From the NCBI RefSeq assembly GCF_019091085.1, contig NZ_JAGXJY010000010.1:1-64000 (forward strand): a stretch of 64,000 nucleotides of DNA. The letters are read 5' to 3'. Source of the DNA: Mesorhizobium sp. GbtcB19 (GTDB lineage: Bacteria; Pseudomonadota; Alphaproteobacteria; Rhizobiales; Rhizobiaceae). A program made the translations under genes and the position numbers. Below are positions 23,443-33,680 of the stretch, piece after piece. Below the pieces are notes generated by a model. That model saw only the letters and a list, made by a program, of their open reading frames with translations, made no database searches and was not told where the DNA came from. Position 1 is the stretch's first letter, and every line of letters begins with the position of its first letter.

Positions 23443-24375
23443 GTGGCGAACCAGAACAAGATCGTCATCACCTGCGCCGTAACCGGCTCGATCCACACGC
23501 CATCGATGTCGCCGCATCTGCCGGTGACGGCCGAGGAGATCGCCACCGCGGCAATCGAGGCGGCCGAGGCGGGTGCGGCGATCGTCCACCTCCATGCCCG
23601 CAATCCGGTCGACGGTCGCCCCGACCAATCGACCGAGGCCTTCGCCCCTTTCCTGCAGGTGATCAAGCAGCGCTCCAACTGCGTCGTCAACATCACCACC
23701 GGCGGTGCCGCGACGATGAGCGTGGAGGAGCGCGTCAGGCCGGCCAAGACCTTCGCGCCCGAGGTCGCTTCGCTCAATATGGGCTCAATGAATTTCGCGC
23801 TGTTCCCCATGCTGGAGCGCTTCAAGACCTTCGAGCATGACTGGGAGCGGCCTTATCTGGAATCCTCGCGCGACCGCATCTTCCGCAACACCTTTGGCGA
23901 CATCGAGCACATCTTGCGCACTTGCGCCGACAACGGCACGCGCTTCGAGATCGAGTGCTACGACATCGGCCATCTCTACACGCTGGCGCATTTCGTCGAG
24001 CGCGGCCTGGTGAAGGCGCCGTTCTTCGTCCAGAGCGTGTTCGGCATCCTCGGCGGCATCGGCACGCATCCCGAAGACGTCGCGCACATGAAACGCACGG
24101 CCGACCGCCTGTTCGGCAACGACTATCATTGGTCGGTGCTCGGTGCCGGCCGACATCAATTGCCGATCGCCACGCAGGCGATCGCGCTCGGCGGCAATGT
24201 GCGCGTCGGCCTCGAGGATTCGCTGTGGATCGGCAAGGGCAAGCTCGCCCGCTCGAGCGCCGAGCAGGTGACCAAGGTGCGCCAGATCATCGAAGGCCTC
24301 GGCGCCTCGATCGCCACGCCCGACGAGGCCCGCCAGATCCTGCAGCTCAAGGGCGGCGACAAGGTCGCGTTCTGA
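23443..24375 (+). CDS. BKACE-family (DUF849) beta-keto acid cleavage enzyme
   Basis: 310 residues from a GTG at 23443 with GAGG upstream. It is a TIM-barrel zinc enzyme of the 3-keto-5-aminohexanoate cleavage family: VTGSIHTPSMSPHLPVTAEE, the metal ligands in AAIVHLHARNPVDGRP (His-x-His), CVVNITTGG, IECYDIGHLYTL, and RVGLEDSLW. These enzymes condense a beta-keto acid with acetyl-CoA to give acetoacetate and a new CoA ester. It follows the permeases by 36 bases. Its presence in a sugar-type transporter operon suggests that the imported compound is oxidised to a beta-keto acid, for which no dehydrogenase is visible here. Confidence 0.88.
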   Translation: MANQNKIVITCAVTGSIHTPSMSPHLPVTAEEIATAAIEAAEAGAAIVHLHARNPVDGRPDQSTEAFAPFLQVIKQRSNCVVNITTGGAATMSVEERVRPAKTFAPEVASLNMGSMNFALFPMLERFKTFEHDWERPYLESSRDRIFRNTFGDIEHILRTCADNGTRFEIECYDIGHLYTLAHFVERGLVKAPFFVQSVFGILGGIGTHPEDVAHMKRTADRLFGNDYHWSVLGAGRHQLPIATQAIALGGNVRVGLEDSLWIGKGKLARSSAEQVTKVRQIIEGLGASIATPDEARQILQLKGGDKVAF

Positions 24376-24424
24376 TCGGAGCGGAGGGGAGCGAGCCAGC
24401 GGATCGGAAGCCGCTGCGCGGCAG

Positions 24425-24718
24425 CTAGCTGAACATGCGCTCGCCCTGCTCGTCTACGAGCTGGATGCCTTTCTTGATCGAGATGTCGACGGCATCGTCC
24501 AGCCCGGCAAAACGGTCGGCGCGGATGAAGCGGTGCTCCTTCAACACGCCGTCCACTTCCTTGGAAACGACGCCGCAGGTCTGGTACTGGCCTTCGGCCT
24601 TGTAGGGCGTCGCGCTGATGAGGAACCCCTTGTGCTCGACCTGCTTGGCCGGCTTGGCGGTGCCGGCCTCCGTTGCCTCGCCACCGCCGCCGCCAAAAAG
24701 CTTCTTCAGAAAAGACAT
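24425..24718 (-). CDS. HlyU-family protein
   Basis: 97 residues: MSFLKKLFGGGGGEA, then KQVEHKGFLISATPYKAEGQ, QTCGVVSKEVDG, EHRFIRADRFAGLDDAVDIS and a final EQGERMFS. This is the small HlyU domain found in Vibrio as a haemolysin activator and in many alphaproteobacteria with no known target. It has no helix-turn-helix of its own that can be seen. It lies downstream of a TetR gene on the same strand, 67 bases away. Confidence 0.85.
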   Translation of the reverse strand: MSFLKKLFGGGGGEATEAGTAKPAKQVEHKGFLISATPYKAEGQYQTCGVVSKEVDGVLKEHRFIRADRFAGLDDAVDISIKKGIQLVDEQGERMFS

Positions 24719-24785
24719 TCCTCAAAACTCCACTTCACGCGGGCACCAGGAAATCGCGGCGCCCCTTGTCCACGCAGGCCCTGTT

Positions 24786-25427
24786 TCACACAGGCTTTGT
24801 CCCAGCATGCGCGAATGCGCCGCCGTGTTCCAGCCCCTTGACGAAAACGCCGACCAGCAGCTCGACCTGGTGCCAGATCTCCTCGGCCTGGCGGCTGTCC
24901 GAATTGGCCACATAGCCGCTGGTCACGATGCCATGCACGCTTGACCACAAGGTGCGGGCCGCGAGCGCGCGGCGCTTGTCGTCGAGGCCGAAGTCTCCGG
25001 CCTTGAGCACGCCGGCGACGATGTCGAACAAGTCGTCGAGCAGCGCGTCATAGGCGTCGGGGCCTGGCCGCGTCGCGCGGCGGCGGTTGAAGGCAAGCAC
25101 CGCCGGCCAGCTGCCGGGATGCGCCTCGACGAAGCGCACATAGGCGGCCGCCATCGCCAGGATGCGATGCTGGACATCTCTCACCCCTTGCCTTTCGAGA
25201 TCGGCCATGGCCGCGAGGCCTGTCGCGCCGAGCCGGTCGAGCAACCGCATGTTGACGGCGCGGTGCACCTCGTCGAGATCGGCAAAGAGGTTGTAGACCG
25301 ATCCGACCGAGATGCCGGCCTGCTCGGCTATGGTGCGTGCCTTCAGATTTGCGGCGCCGCCCTCGTTGAGCAGCGTCTCGGCGATGGCGAGCACCTTCTC
25401 GCTCATTTCTTCCTTGTCCAGCGCCAT
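24786..25427 (-). CDS. TetR-family repressor of the PspA/YiaA unit
   Basis: 213 residues, helix-turn-helix at about 28-50 (TIAEQAGISVGSVYNLFADL), C-terminal TetR_C-like region (SVHGIVTSGYVANSDS). The intergenic region to the divergent pspA-like gene carries three copies of a 13-bp palindrome, the likely binding sites. An alternative start is the ATG seven codons inside. The target unit encodes membrane-stress proteins, so the ligand may be a membrane-active compound. Confidence 0.88.
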   Translation of the reverse strand: MALDKEEMSEKVLAIAETLLNEGGAANLKARTIAEQAGISVGSVYNLFADLDEVHRAVNMRLLDRLGATGLAAMADLERQGVRDVQHRILAMAAAYVRFVEAHPGSWPAVLAFNRRRATRPGPDAYDALLDDLFDIVAGVLKAGDFGLDDKRRALAARTLWSSVHGIVTSGYVANSDSRQAEEIWHQVELLVGVFVKGLEHGGAFAHAGTKPV

Positions 25428-25514
25428 GCTGTTTCCTGTCGTTCAATCCGGAGGGCTGCACGCCCACGCCGGAATTCATTCCATCTCTTTCCGTTTACCA
25501 TGTCCAAGGCCTCG

Positions 25515-25584
25515 TGAACAGCGTTCAAAATATCTCTTGAACAATGTTCATTTCCTGTTATGTTGAGTTTGTGAACAACGTTCA
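25515..25584. promoter_or_regulatory. three TGAACA(N)YGTTCA operators
   Basis: TGAACAGCGTTCA (25515-25527), TGAACAATGTTCA (25538-25550) and TGAACAACGTTCA (25572-25584) are nearly identical palindromes between the divergent TetR and PspA-like genes. Start-to-start distances are 23 and 34 bases. The last copy lies 22 bases before the PspA-like ATG, fitting promoter-proximal repression. Confidence 0.85.
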
Positions 25585-25605
25585 CGCTAACAGGGAGAAG
25601 ACAAG

Positions 25606-26283
25606 ATGTTTAGCCTGATCAAGACATTGCTTGACGGCGCCAGCGCTCGCGCCGAGGACAATCTGAAGGACCGTTTCGCCATCGACCTTCTGGCCCAGCG
25701 CATCCGCGACGCGGAGGCGGGCCTCGCCGCCGCCAAGCAGACGCTCGCCTCGCTGATCGTGCGTCAACGTGCCGAACAGACCAGCCTCGACCAGCTCGAC
25801 CGCCGCATCGCCGATCTGGAAACCCGCACGCTGAGCGCGCTTTCCGCCAGCAACCAGGCGCTTGCCGAAGGCGGCGCCTCCGCAATCGCCGAACTCGAGA
25901 ACGAGCGCGAGGTCCGCCGCGCCACGGTCAAAAGCCTCGGCGAGAAGACCTTGCGGATGCGTCTCTCCGTCGAACAGGCGCACCGCCGCATCATCGATCT
26001 CAACCAGGGCATGATCTCGGCCCGGGCGATCGATGCCGAGCGCAAGGCGCAGTCGCGCCTCAACCGTTCGATCGGCCGCACGGCGAGCATCAACGAGGCG
26101 GAGGAGCTGCTGGCCCGCATCAAGGACAGCCCCGACCCGTTCGAGGAAGCCGGTATCCTCGACGAGATCGACGGCGAGCTGCGCCATGAGGCGATCCGCG
26201 AGCGCCTCGCCGAAGCAGGCCACGGGGCGGCCACCAAGGTGCGCGCCGAGGACGTTCTGGCGCGCCTCAAATCCCTGAACTGA
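25606..26283 (+). CDS. PspA/IM30-family protein
   Basis: 225 residues, almost entirely alpha-helical coiled coil: MFSLIKTLLDGASARAEDNL followed by heptad-rich sequence to about residue 150, then a less helical tail with PDPFEEAGILDEIDGE. PspA/Vipp1 proteins bind anionic membranes and repair or stabilise them under stress. The length matches short PspA homologues. AGGGAGAA precedes the ATG. It is followed by a YiaA-like gene, and the two are divergent from a TetR regulator with three operator copies. Confidence 0.85.
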   Translation: MFSLIKTLLDGASARAEDNLKDRFAIDLLAQRIRDAEAGLAAAKQTLASLIVRQRAEQTSLDQLDRRIADLETRTLSALSASNQALAEGGASAIAELENEREVRRATVKSLGEKTLRMRLSVEQAHRRIIDLNQGMISARAIDAERKAQSRLNRSIGRTASINEAEELLARIKDSPDPFEEAGILDEIDGELRHEAIRERLAEAGHGAATKVRAEDVLARLKSLN

Positions 26284-26345
26284 ACCCGCAATTTTCCCGA
26301 AACAGACCAAATCCCCGAAACAAAACCAATCCAAGGAGCAATACG

Positions 26346-26606
26346 ATGAACGGCAATCAGACCTATATCCTGTTCAACACCGTGTCCGTGGGCGCCGCCT
26401 ACTTCATGCTCGGCCTGTCGCTGTGGCTGGCGCCGGTAGACCTCTCGACCAAGGGCTACTGGGCGATGGGTATCCTGTTGCTCACCGGCAGCCTGGTGAA
26501 CCTGGTCAAGTATCGCACCGACGAGCGCATCTCCGCCGAGACCACCGCCAAGATCGAGAAGGCGCGCAACGAGAAGCTGATCAGCGAATATGTCGGCAAG
26601 GATTGA
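26346..26606 (+). CDS. YiaA/YiaB-family inner-membrane protein
   Basis: 86 residues with two transmembrane helices: TYILFNTVSVGAAYFMLGLS and YWAMGILLLTGSLVNLVKY, then a charged helix ending in KLISEYVGKD. This is the YiaAB domain; its function is unknown. AAGGAGCAATACG precedes the ATG. It is 62 bases after the pspA-like gene and ends at a perfect 16-bp terminator stem, so pspA-yiaA is a two-gene operon. Confidence 0.88.
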   Translation: MNGNQTYILFNTVSVGAAYFMLGLSLWLAPVDLSTKGYWAMGILLLTGSLVNLVKYRTDERISAETTAKIEKARNEKLISEYVGKD

Positions 26607-26630
26607 CCGCCCTGCCTGATCGTCAATCGA

Positions 26631-26666
26631 ACGAAATAAGCCCGGAGCGATCCGGGCTTATTTCGT
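26631..26666 (+). terminator. intrinsic terminator, bidirectional
   Basis: ACGAAATAAGCCCGGA and TCCGGGCTTATTTCGT form a perfect 16-bp stem with a GCGA loop between the convergent yiaA and padR genes. Confidence 0.85.
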
Positions 26667-26689
26667 TGATCTGAAGAATTGCAGTTAGG

Positions 26690-27352
26690 CTAGCGCCGTG
26701 CCAGCGCCTCGATCGCTTCGGCGGCGTCTTCGAGGATGCTGATCGCTTCGGCCTGCTTGTCTTCCGGCGCGTCGGCGATGTCGCCGAGCGCGGCGCGCAG
26801 CCGGTGGCGCAGCGCGCGGAACTGGTCGCGCTTTTCCGAGCGGCCACGGCGCCCCTCGTCCCTGTCGTCGCCCCAGCCGAACCATTCGCGCGCCGCCGCC
26901 ATCTTGCGGCCGAACCGCTCGAGATGGTCGAGCACGCCGTCGATCATCTCGCGGTTTTCGTCCAGATGCGCCCTGCCGGCCTCGGTGATCGAAAACACCT
27001 TCTTGTTGCCCTCGCTGGACGACACGGCATAGCCTGCTTCCTCCAGGAAGGTCAGCGTCGGATAGACCACGCCCGGGCTCGGGCTGTAGACGCCGCTGGT
27101 GCGCTCTTCCAGCGCCTTGATGATGTCGTAGCCGTGGCGCGCCGCATCGGCCAGCAGCGACAGCGTGATCAGCTTGAGATCGCCGTCGGCCAGCATGCGC
27201 CCGGCGCGGAACATGTCGCCCGGGCCGCCGCGGCCGCCGCCCCTGCCGCCATGGCCGAACGGCCCGAAGCCGCCACCGCGGCCGCCGAATTTGCCGGCCA
27301 TGTGCATGAACATGCGCTCGCCGAAATGCCCGGAATGATCGTGTCTGTGCAT
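26690..27352 (-). CDS. PadR-family transcriptional regulator with Gly-rich N-terminus
   Basis: 220 residues. The first 50 are His/Gly/Arg-rich (HRHDHSGHFGERMFMH, GGRGGGFGPFGHGG). The PadR winged helix follows at about 55-125: LKLITLSLLADAARHGYDII, SGVYSPSPGVVYPTLTFLEE. A C-terminal helical region follows. The His/Gly-rich head could bind metal, which is speculation. Two closely similar AT-rich operators lie upstream of the start. There is no target gene other than itself on the immediate side; the neighbouring DCC-family gene is a candidate. Confidence 0.88.
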   Translation of the reverse strand: MHRHDHSGHFGERMFMHMAGKFGGRGGGFGPFGHGGRGGGRGGPGDMFRAGRMLADGDLKLITLSLLADAARHGYDIIKALEERTSGVYSPSPGVVYPTLTFLEEAGYAVSSSEGNKKVFSITEAGRAHLDENREMIDGVLDHLERFGRKMAAAREWFGWGDDRDEGRRGRSEKRDQFRALRHRLRAALGDIADAPEDKQAEAISILEDAAEAIEALARR

Positions 27353-27368
27353 GGATTGCTCCTTGAGT

Positions 27369-27440
27369 TATATCTTACGATACATCTTAAGTAAGGCGCG
27401 CCGTTTGCGGAGTCAAGATATATCTTACGATGTATCTAAG
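27369..27440. promoter_or_regulatory. two PadR-type operator copies spaced 50 bp
   Basis: TATATCTTACGATACATCTTA begins at 27369 and TATATCTTACGATGTATCTAA at 27419, exactly 50 bases apart. They share the core TATATCTTACGATRYATCT, an imperfect dyad, in an AT-rich patch directly upstream of the padR start. Autoregulation is likely. Confidence 0.75.
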
Positions 27441-27489
27441 GTGCGGCCAAGATGGCTCATGCGTCTTCGAATGCCAGGGCCCATACCGC

Positions 27490-27870
27490 CTACCAGTGGC
27501 CCTTGCGCCGGTTCCAGGCGTAGAGAAGGTCCGCGAAGCGGTCATAGGCAAAGCGCGTCAGCGGCAGTGTGGCCACGTTACCGAACAGGGACGCCAGCCA
27601 CCCCTCGCCCGGCGTGAGCCGCCAGACCGCGATCGCGACGTCGGCGCCGACCAGCAGCCGCCCTTCGCCATCGGTCGCATGCAGCCGGCGGCGGATATCC
27701 TCAAGCGAGGCGCCGAAGGCTGAAAGCGCTTGCGGCTCGAAATTGATGTCGCGGAATTCGACGCAGCCCGCCTTGACCGCTTCGATGAGCCGCCGCTTCT
27801 GGTGGCTGATGCCGGCGTCGCACACCGGGCAGCGTGTGTTGTACCAGACGGTCAGCGGCGGCTTGGGCAT
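27490..27870 (-). CDS. DCC-family thiol-disulfide oxidoreductase (DUF393)
   Basis: 126 residues with CPVC at residues 14-17 (VWYNTRCPVCDAGI), the family's redox motif. Further hallmarks are FRDINFEPQAL, RLHATDGEGRLLVGADVAIA and VWRLTPGEGWLASLFG. The family has a thioredoxin-like fold and unknown partners. It lies between the PadR regulator and the GYD-domain gene. Confidence 0.88.
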   Translation of the reverse strand: MPKPPLTVWYNTRCPVCDAGISHQKRRLIEAVKAGCVEFRDINFEPQALSAFGASLEDIRRRLHATDGEGRLLVGADVAIAVWRLTPGEGWLASLFGNVATLPLTRFAYDRFADLLYAWNRRKGHW

Positions 27871-27941
27871 GGCGCGACTATCGTCGACCGGGCGCTGCGC
27901 CGCAATGCGACGCGTCGGCCAGACTATTTTTCAGCCGCGCT

Positions 27942-28235
27942 TCATCCAAGTGAGCTGATGATCTCGCGATACGCGAATTCCGGGAACGCCTTCAATGTCC
28001 GCGTCCGGACGCTGCCTCCGGACGACAGCATCAGCGCGAAGCGCGCCAGCACCGCGTCGTCGGGCGCCTCGACCACGGCGACCATGTCGCATTCGCCCAT
28101 GGTGAGATAGAACGCCTTGAACGATCCGCCCATGTCGGCAAGCTGCTTCTTGGCGGCATCGAGCCGCTTTGGCGACTCGCGCACGTTCTTTGCGCCCTGC
28201 TCGGTCCAGTTTAGGAGCAAGATGTAGGTCGTCAT
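27942..28235 (-). CDS. GYD-domain protein
   Basis: 97 residues from the ATG at 28235 (MTTYILLLNWTEQGAKNVRE), preceded by GGGAGG. It is a dimeric alpha/beta-barrel-like domain: the FKAFYLTMGECDMVAVVEAP strand, then ARFALMLSSGGSVRTRTLKA. The GYD motif itself is G-E-C-D here. Function is unknown. It is a single gene between the DCC protein and the rpoD terminator. Confidence 0.85.
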   Translation of the reverse strand: MTTYILLLNWTEQGAKNVRESPKRLDAAKKQLADMGGSFKAFYLTMGECDMVAVVEAPDDAVLARFALMLSSGGSVRTRTLKAFPEFAYREIISSLG

Positions 28236-28351
28236 GGCACACCTCCCATCGGAGCGAGGTGGCCGGGGCATCCGGCCAACCGTCCGGAAATGCGTTCGAC
28301 GATGAGTATCCTACCGCCTGCCGTTCCCGGCAAGCGCGGGGTGGAAATGAA

Positions 28352-28378
28352 AAAGGGCGCCGGAGGCGCCCTTTCGAT
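28352..28378 (-). terminator. rpoD intrinsic terminator
   Basis: On the minus strand AAAGGGCGCC-TCC-GGCGCCCTTTTT forms a 10-bp stem with a T run, about 25 bases after the rpoD stop. Confidence 0.85.
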
Positions 28379-28399
28379 CTCGTATGGTTGCGTTCCCGC

Positions 28400-30427
<2,028 letters not shown>

Positions 30428-30852
30428 TCTTTGTCGTCTCCAAGCGGCCGAATATCGAGGCCGCGTAAACTGTCTGATCGGTTATGCCGGATGCGCTCGC
30501 ACCAGAACGCTTTTTACCGGCCCGGCAACCGTGTCATCGCTTTTGTTTGTGCCTGTCGCTGGTCCCAAACCGGTTTCCACTTTTTGGGCGACATGCATTA
30601 AGTCCAGATTAACCCTGATATCTGGAGCAGGCACTTTGCCTGTCCAGACGTCACCGATACCTCACATCGCTCAAATTTCCCGCCGACGCCGGGGCACGGT
30701 TAACGTTTCGAATCGTCCTGATTCCGCCAATCTGCCAGAAGGTCAAGCGCCTCTGGCATGATTCGCATGAAAAAAGCGAATCAATTACCCGACTTAGAGG
30801 CGTCGATTCGACGCGCTGCACATTTCCACTTCATTTCCAGGAGCAGTCCGGC
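30428..30852. other. rpoD-dnaG intergenic region with a rhizobial repeat
   Basis: A 425-base gap that should hold the rpoD promoter(s). The only recognised feature is at about 30561-30597, where GGTCCCAAACCGGTTTCCAC followed by TTTTTGGGCGACATGCA matches the general form of a short imperfect-palindrome repeat common in Mesorhizobium and Rhizobium intergenic DNA. A plus-strand open frame through the region shows no domain and is not believed to be a gene. Confidence 0.5.
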
Positions 30853-32799
30853 CTAAACGCGTCCAACCCTGCCCGACGAAACGCCGAACCCTTCGATCAG
30901 CGCTTCCGTTGCCTGCACATCGTTGAATTGCGCTTGAATCTCGACCAGATGCCGGAAGTTTTCGTCCGAAGGATCCGCGTCGAGCGCTGCCTGCGCCTGT
31001 TTCAGCTCTCTATGTAATGTGCGGGCGCTGCGCTGCAAGTGCAGCGCCTGGTTGAAGGCGTCGCGGGCGTCGTCGAGCCCCGCGGTTTCGAGCGCGGGCC
31101 ACTGCCGCGCCCGCTTGATCAGCGCCACCGCCCTTTCCCAGATGCCGCCGCACCCGGCGCGCTCGATGGTGGCGATGACCGCGCCGCGATCGTCGGCCGC
31201 GTCATGCGCCATGGCGTCGAGGATGGCGGCGTGAAGCGTGCGCAGATCCGAATTGGCAAGGTCGAGGAATTCGACATGCGCGAAATTCTCGTCGATCAGC
31301 GCCGGATGGTTGACCAATGCCACGATGATCGTCGCCTCGCGCACCGACATGCCCTCGTCGCCGCGCTTGACCAACGCCGACTGTCCGAGCCTTTCGGTGA
31401 TGGCGATGCGGCTGCCTCCACCCTTGGCGAACTGTCCGCCGGGTGCCGGTGTCTTGCCCTGGCCGCGCTCGCCTGGCCGGCCGCCATCCTGACGGTCCTG
31501 CCGCGCGCCACGCTTGGAGCCGAAGAAGGCCTCTTCACGCTCGCGCATCCCCTGCTGGTAATAATAGCGCACACTTTCGTCGCGGATGCGGCTGGTCAGG
31601 TCGCGCAACGTCTTTCGCAGCCCCGCCCGTTGCTCCGGCGTATCGAAGGCACCGCCGGCCGTCTCGCGCATCCACAGCAGTTCATCAAGCGACCGCGATT
31701 CGGCGAGCACCGCGCGGAACGCATCCGGCCCCTCGGCCTTGACCAGATCGTCGGGATCCTTGCCTTCGGGCAGCAGGGCAAAGCGTGCCCGGCGGTCGTG
31801 CTGCACCGACGGCAGCGCAAGATCGGCGGCACGCCATGCCGCCTTCAGCCCGGCCTTGTCGCCGTCGAAGCACAGCACCGGCTCCGGCGCCATCCGCCAA
31901 AGAAGTTCGAGCTGGTTTTCGGTGAGCGCCGTGCCAAGCGGCGCCACGGCGTTCTCGAAGCCGGCCTGCGCCAGCGCGATCACGTCCATATAGCCCTCGA
32001 CCGCGATCACCGTGCCGCCTTTCGCGAGTGCCTTGCGGGCGCGGGCGAAATTGTAGAGCACGTTGCCTTTGTGGAAGAGCTCGGTATCGGGCGAGTTCAT
32101 ATATTTCGCGAGAGCATCGGGCGCCAGCGCGCGTCCGCCGAAGGCGATGATCTTGCCCCGCGAATCCGGGATCGGGAACATGATGCGGTCGCGGAACCAG
32201 TCATAGGAGACCGGGATGTCGTCGCCATGCCGCACCAGCCCGCAGGCCTCGATATCGGCTTTCGGCACGCCATTTGCCGCCAGATGCTCTTTCAAGGCAT
32301 TGCGGCTGTCGGGCGCGAAGCCAAGCCGGAACGATTGCTGCGTCGCCGATGTCAGTCCACGCTCCCTGAGATAGGCGCGGGCTTTTGCTCCCTCCGGGCC
32401 CTGCAGGCGCTCCTGAAAGAAGGTGGTCGCCATCTCCATCACGTCGGTCAGGCTGGCGCGTTCCTTTTCGCGGCGCTCTTCCTGGGCATCGCGCACGGGC
32501 ATCGGCACGCCCGCCATCTCCGCGATCTTCTCGACCGCTTCGGGAAAACTCATGCCGTCGAGCTCGGTGAGGAACTTGAAATGGTCGCCCGACACCGAGC
32601 AGCCGAAGCAGTGATAGCGGCCTTTCTTGTCCTCGCAGTGGAAGGAGGGGCTTTTCTCGCCGTGGAACGGGCAGCAGGCCCAATAGTCGCCGCGCGAGGC
32701 ATTGGTCTTCCGCCTGTCCCACGCGACGCGCGCACCGATCACCTGCGAAATCGGCACGCGGTCGCGTATCTCGTCGAGGAAGGCGGGCGGAAAGCGCAT
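30853..32799 (-). CDS. dnaG: DNA primase
   Basis: 648 residues. The N-terminal CHC2 zinc ribbon is intact: YWACCPFHGEKSPSFHCEDK and YHCFGCSVSGD. The catalytic core follows (FRDRIMFPIPDSRGKIIAFG), then the TOPRIM domain with EGYMDVIALAQAG and the acidic CFDGDKAGLKA. The C-terminal helicase-binding region from about 430 is divergent, as usual, with an Arg/Gln/Gly-rich linker. It primes lagging-strand synthesis with DnaB. It is the first gene of the dnaG-rpoD pair. Confidence 0.98.
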   Translation of the reverse strand: MRFPPAFLDEIRDRVPISQVIGARVAWDRRKTNASRGDYWACCPFHGEKSPSFHCEDKKGRYHCFGCSVSGDHFKFLTELDGMSFPEAVEKIAEMAGVPMPVRDAQEERREKERASLTDVMEMATTFFQERLQGPEGAKARAYLRERGLTSATQQSFRLGFAPDSRNALKEHLAANGVPKADIEACGLVRHGDDIPVSYDWFRDRIMFPIPDSRGKIIAFGGRALAPDALAKYMNSPDTELFHKGNVLYNFARARKALAKGGTVIAVEGYMDVIALAQAGFENAVAPLGTALTENQLELLWRMAPEPVLCFDGDKAGLKAAWRAADLALPSVQHDRRARFALLPEGKDPDDLVKAEGPDAFRAVLAESRSLDELLWMRETAGGAFDTPEQRAGLRKTLRDLTSRIRDESVRYYYQQGMREREEAFFGSKRGARQDRQDGGRPGERGQGKTPAPGGQFAKGGGSRIAITERLGQSALVKRGDEGMSVREATIIVALVNHPALIDENFAHVEFLDLANSDLRTLHAAILDAMAHDAADDRGAVIATIERAGCGGIWERAVALIKRARQWPALETAGLDDARDAFNQALHLQRSARTLHRELKQAQAALDADPSDENFRHLVEIQAQFNDVQATEALIEGFGVSSGRVGRV

Positions 32800-32887
32800 C
32801 TAAAAAGCTCGTTTGCCCTTCATATAATCAAGCCGGCCGGGCGCGGCGACTCTGTCTCGCCCATCGTACCCGCTTTTCACAGACGAA

Positions 32888-32915
32888 AAGAAGGCGGCCG
32901 AGCGGCCGCCTTCTT
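32888..32915 (-). terminator. intrinsic terminator between rcnB-like gene and dnaG
   Basis: AAGAAGGCGGCC and GGCCGCCTTCTT form a 12-bp stem around GAGC, about 20 bases past the stop of the minus-strand gene at 32938. Confidence 0.8.
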
Positions 32916-32937
32916 GTTGAATTCCGGATTGGCGCGA

Positions 32938-33318
32938 TTACTGCGCGGCGATCGCGCCGAAGATGATGCCGGAAAGGATGCTGACCAGCACATAGTCGTT
33001 GCCGACGCGGATCCACTCCTGGCCGGGACCCGGGCGGCGCAGGCCGTAGCGGTTCCAGTCGCGCACCGCCTGGTGACGCTTCCAGTCGGAGTAGCGCTGG
33101 CCGTTGCGCCAGTTGTTACGCCCGTGGTCGCGCTTGACGATGACCTTCTTCTTGATGACGCGCTTCTTCACGTCGCGATGCGTGCCGGGCTTCTGCCAGT
33201 CGACCTGGGCGTAATTCGACTGCGGCGCGCTCGGCTGGACGAGCGGCGCGGCCTGGCCTGAAAAGGCCGAAGCGGCCAGCATCGAGGCAGTGACGGCGGA
33301 CAATATGAGACGCTTCAT
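32938..33318 (-). CDS. RcnB-family periplasmic protein
   Basis: 126 residues from the ATG at 33318 (MKRLILSAVTASMLAASAFS, signal peptide). The mature chain has a very basic region (DVKKRVIKKKVIVKRDHGRN) and the RcnB-type WRNGQRYSDWKR. It ends in GQEWIRVGNDYVLVSILSGI, a conserved end common to small rhizobial envelope proteins. RcnB in E. coli affects nickel/cobalt efflux in the periplasm; the metal link here is by family only. It is a single gene with its own terminator. Confidence 0.82.
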   Translation of the reverse strand: MKRLILSAVTASMLAASAFSGQAAPLVQPSAPQSNYAQVDWQKPGTHRDVKKRVIKKKVIVKRDHGRNNWRNGQRYSDWKRHQAVRDWNRYGLRRPGPGQEWIRVGNDYVLVSILSGIIFGAIAAQ

Positions 33319-33680
33319 GGTCAAACTCCTTGGTTGTCGATAAGCAGAGGAATAACCGCCGGTTGATGAACCGAAACTGAACATGAGGATTACAATTCTG
33401 TAATTGTTTCCGAGGCTTGCTGGATCGTGTTCAACAGATTCTCAAATCGAGCCCACCCGTCGTCTGCCGGCCACGACATTGTCGCGCCGAGCGCGACGCC
33501 GACCGAACTGCAACCAATGGGTCGCCCATTCATTTCCGACATGCGCCGTCGAGCGCAGGCGATCGTCGCATCAGAAAAATCTATTATCCGGCTAATGGTA
33601 ATTGGTATATTTGCAAGCCTTGAAATGACTGAGATTCGTCACGCCCTGCATGCTGCAAGCGCCACCCCGCGAGGTCGGCT
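33319..33680. other. intergenic region upstream of the Na/Pi cotransporter gene
   Basis: 362 bases between divergent genes. It is more AT-rich near 33575-33615 (CTATTATCCGGCTAATGGTA), where promoter elements are expected. Overlapping plus-strand frames here show no domain. GAGGTCGGCT precedes the ATG at 33681. No palindrome or phosphate box was identified with confidence. Confidence 0.4.

Noticed and set aside
31039..33261. 740-codon plus-strand frame opposite dnaG
   Set aside because: Shadow of dnaG and the rcnB-like gene; no recognisable motif.
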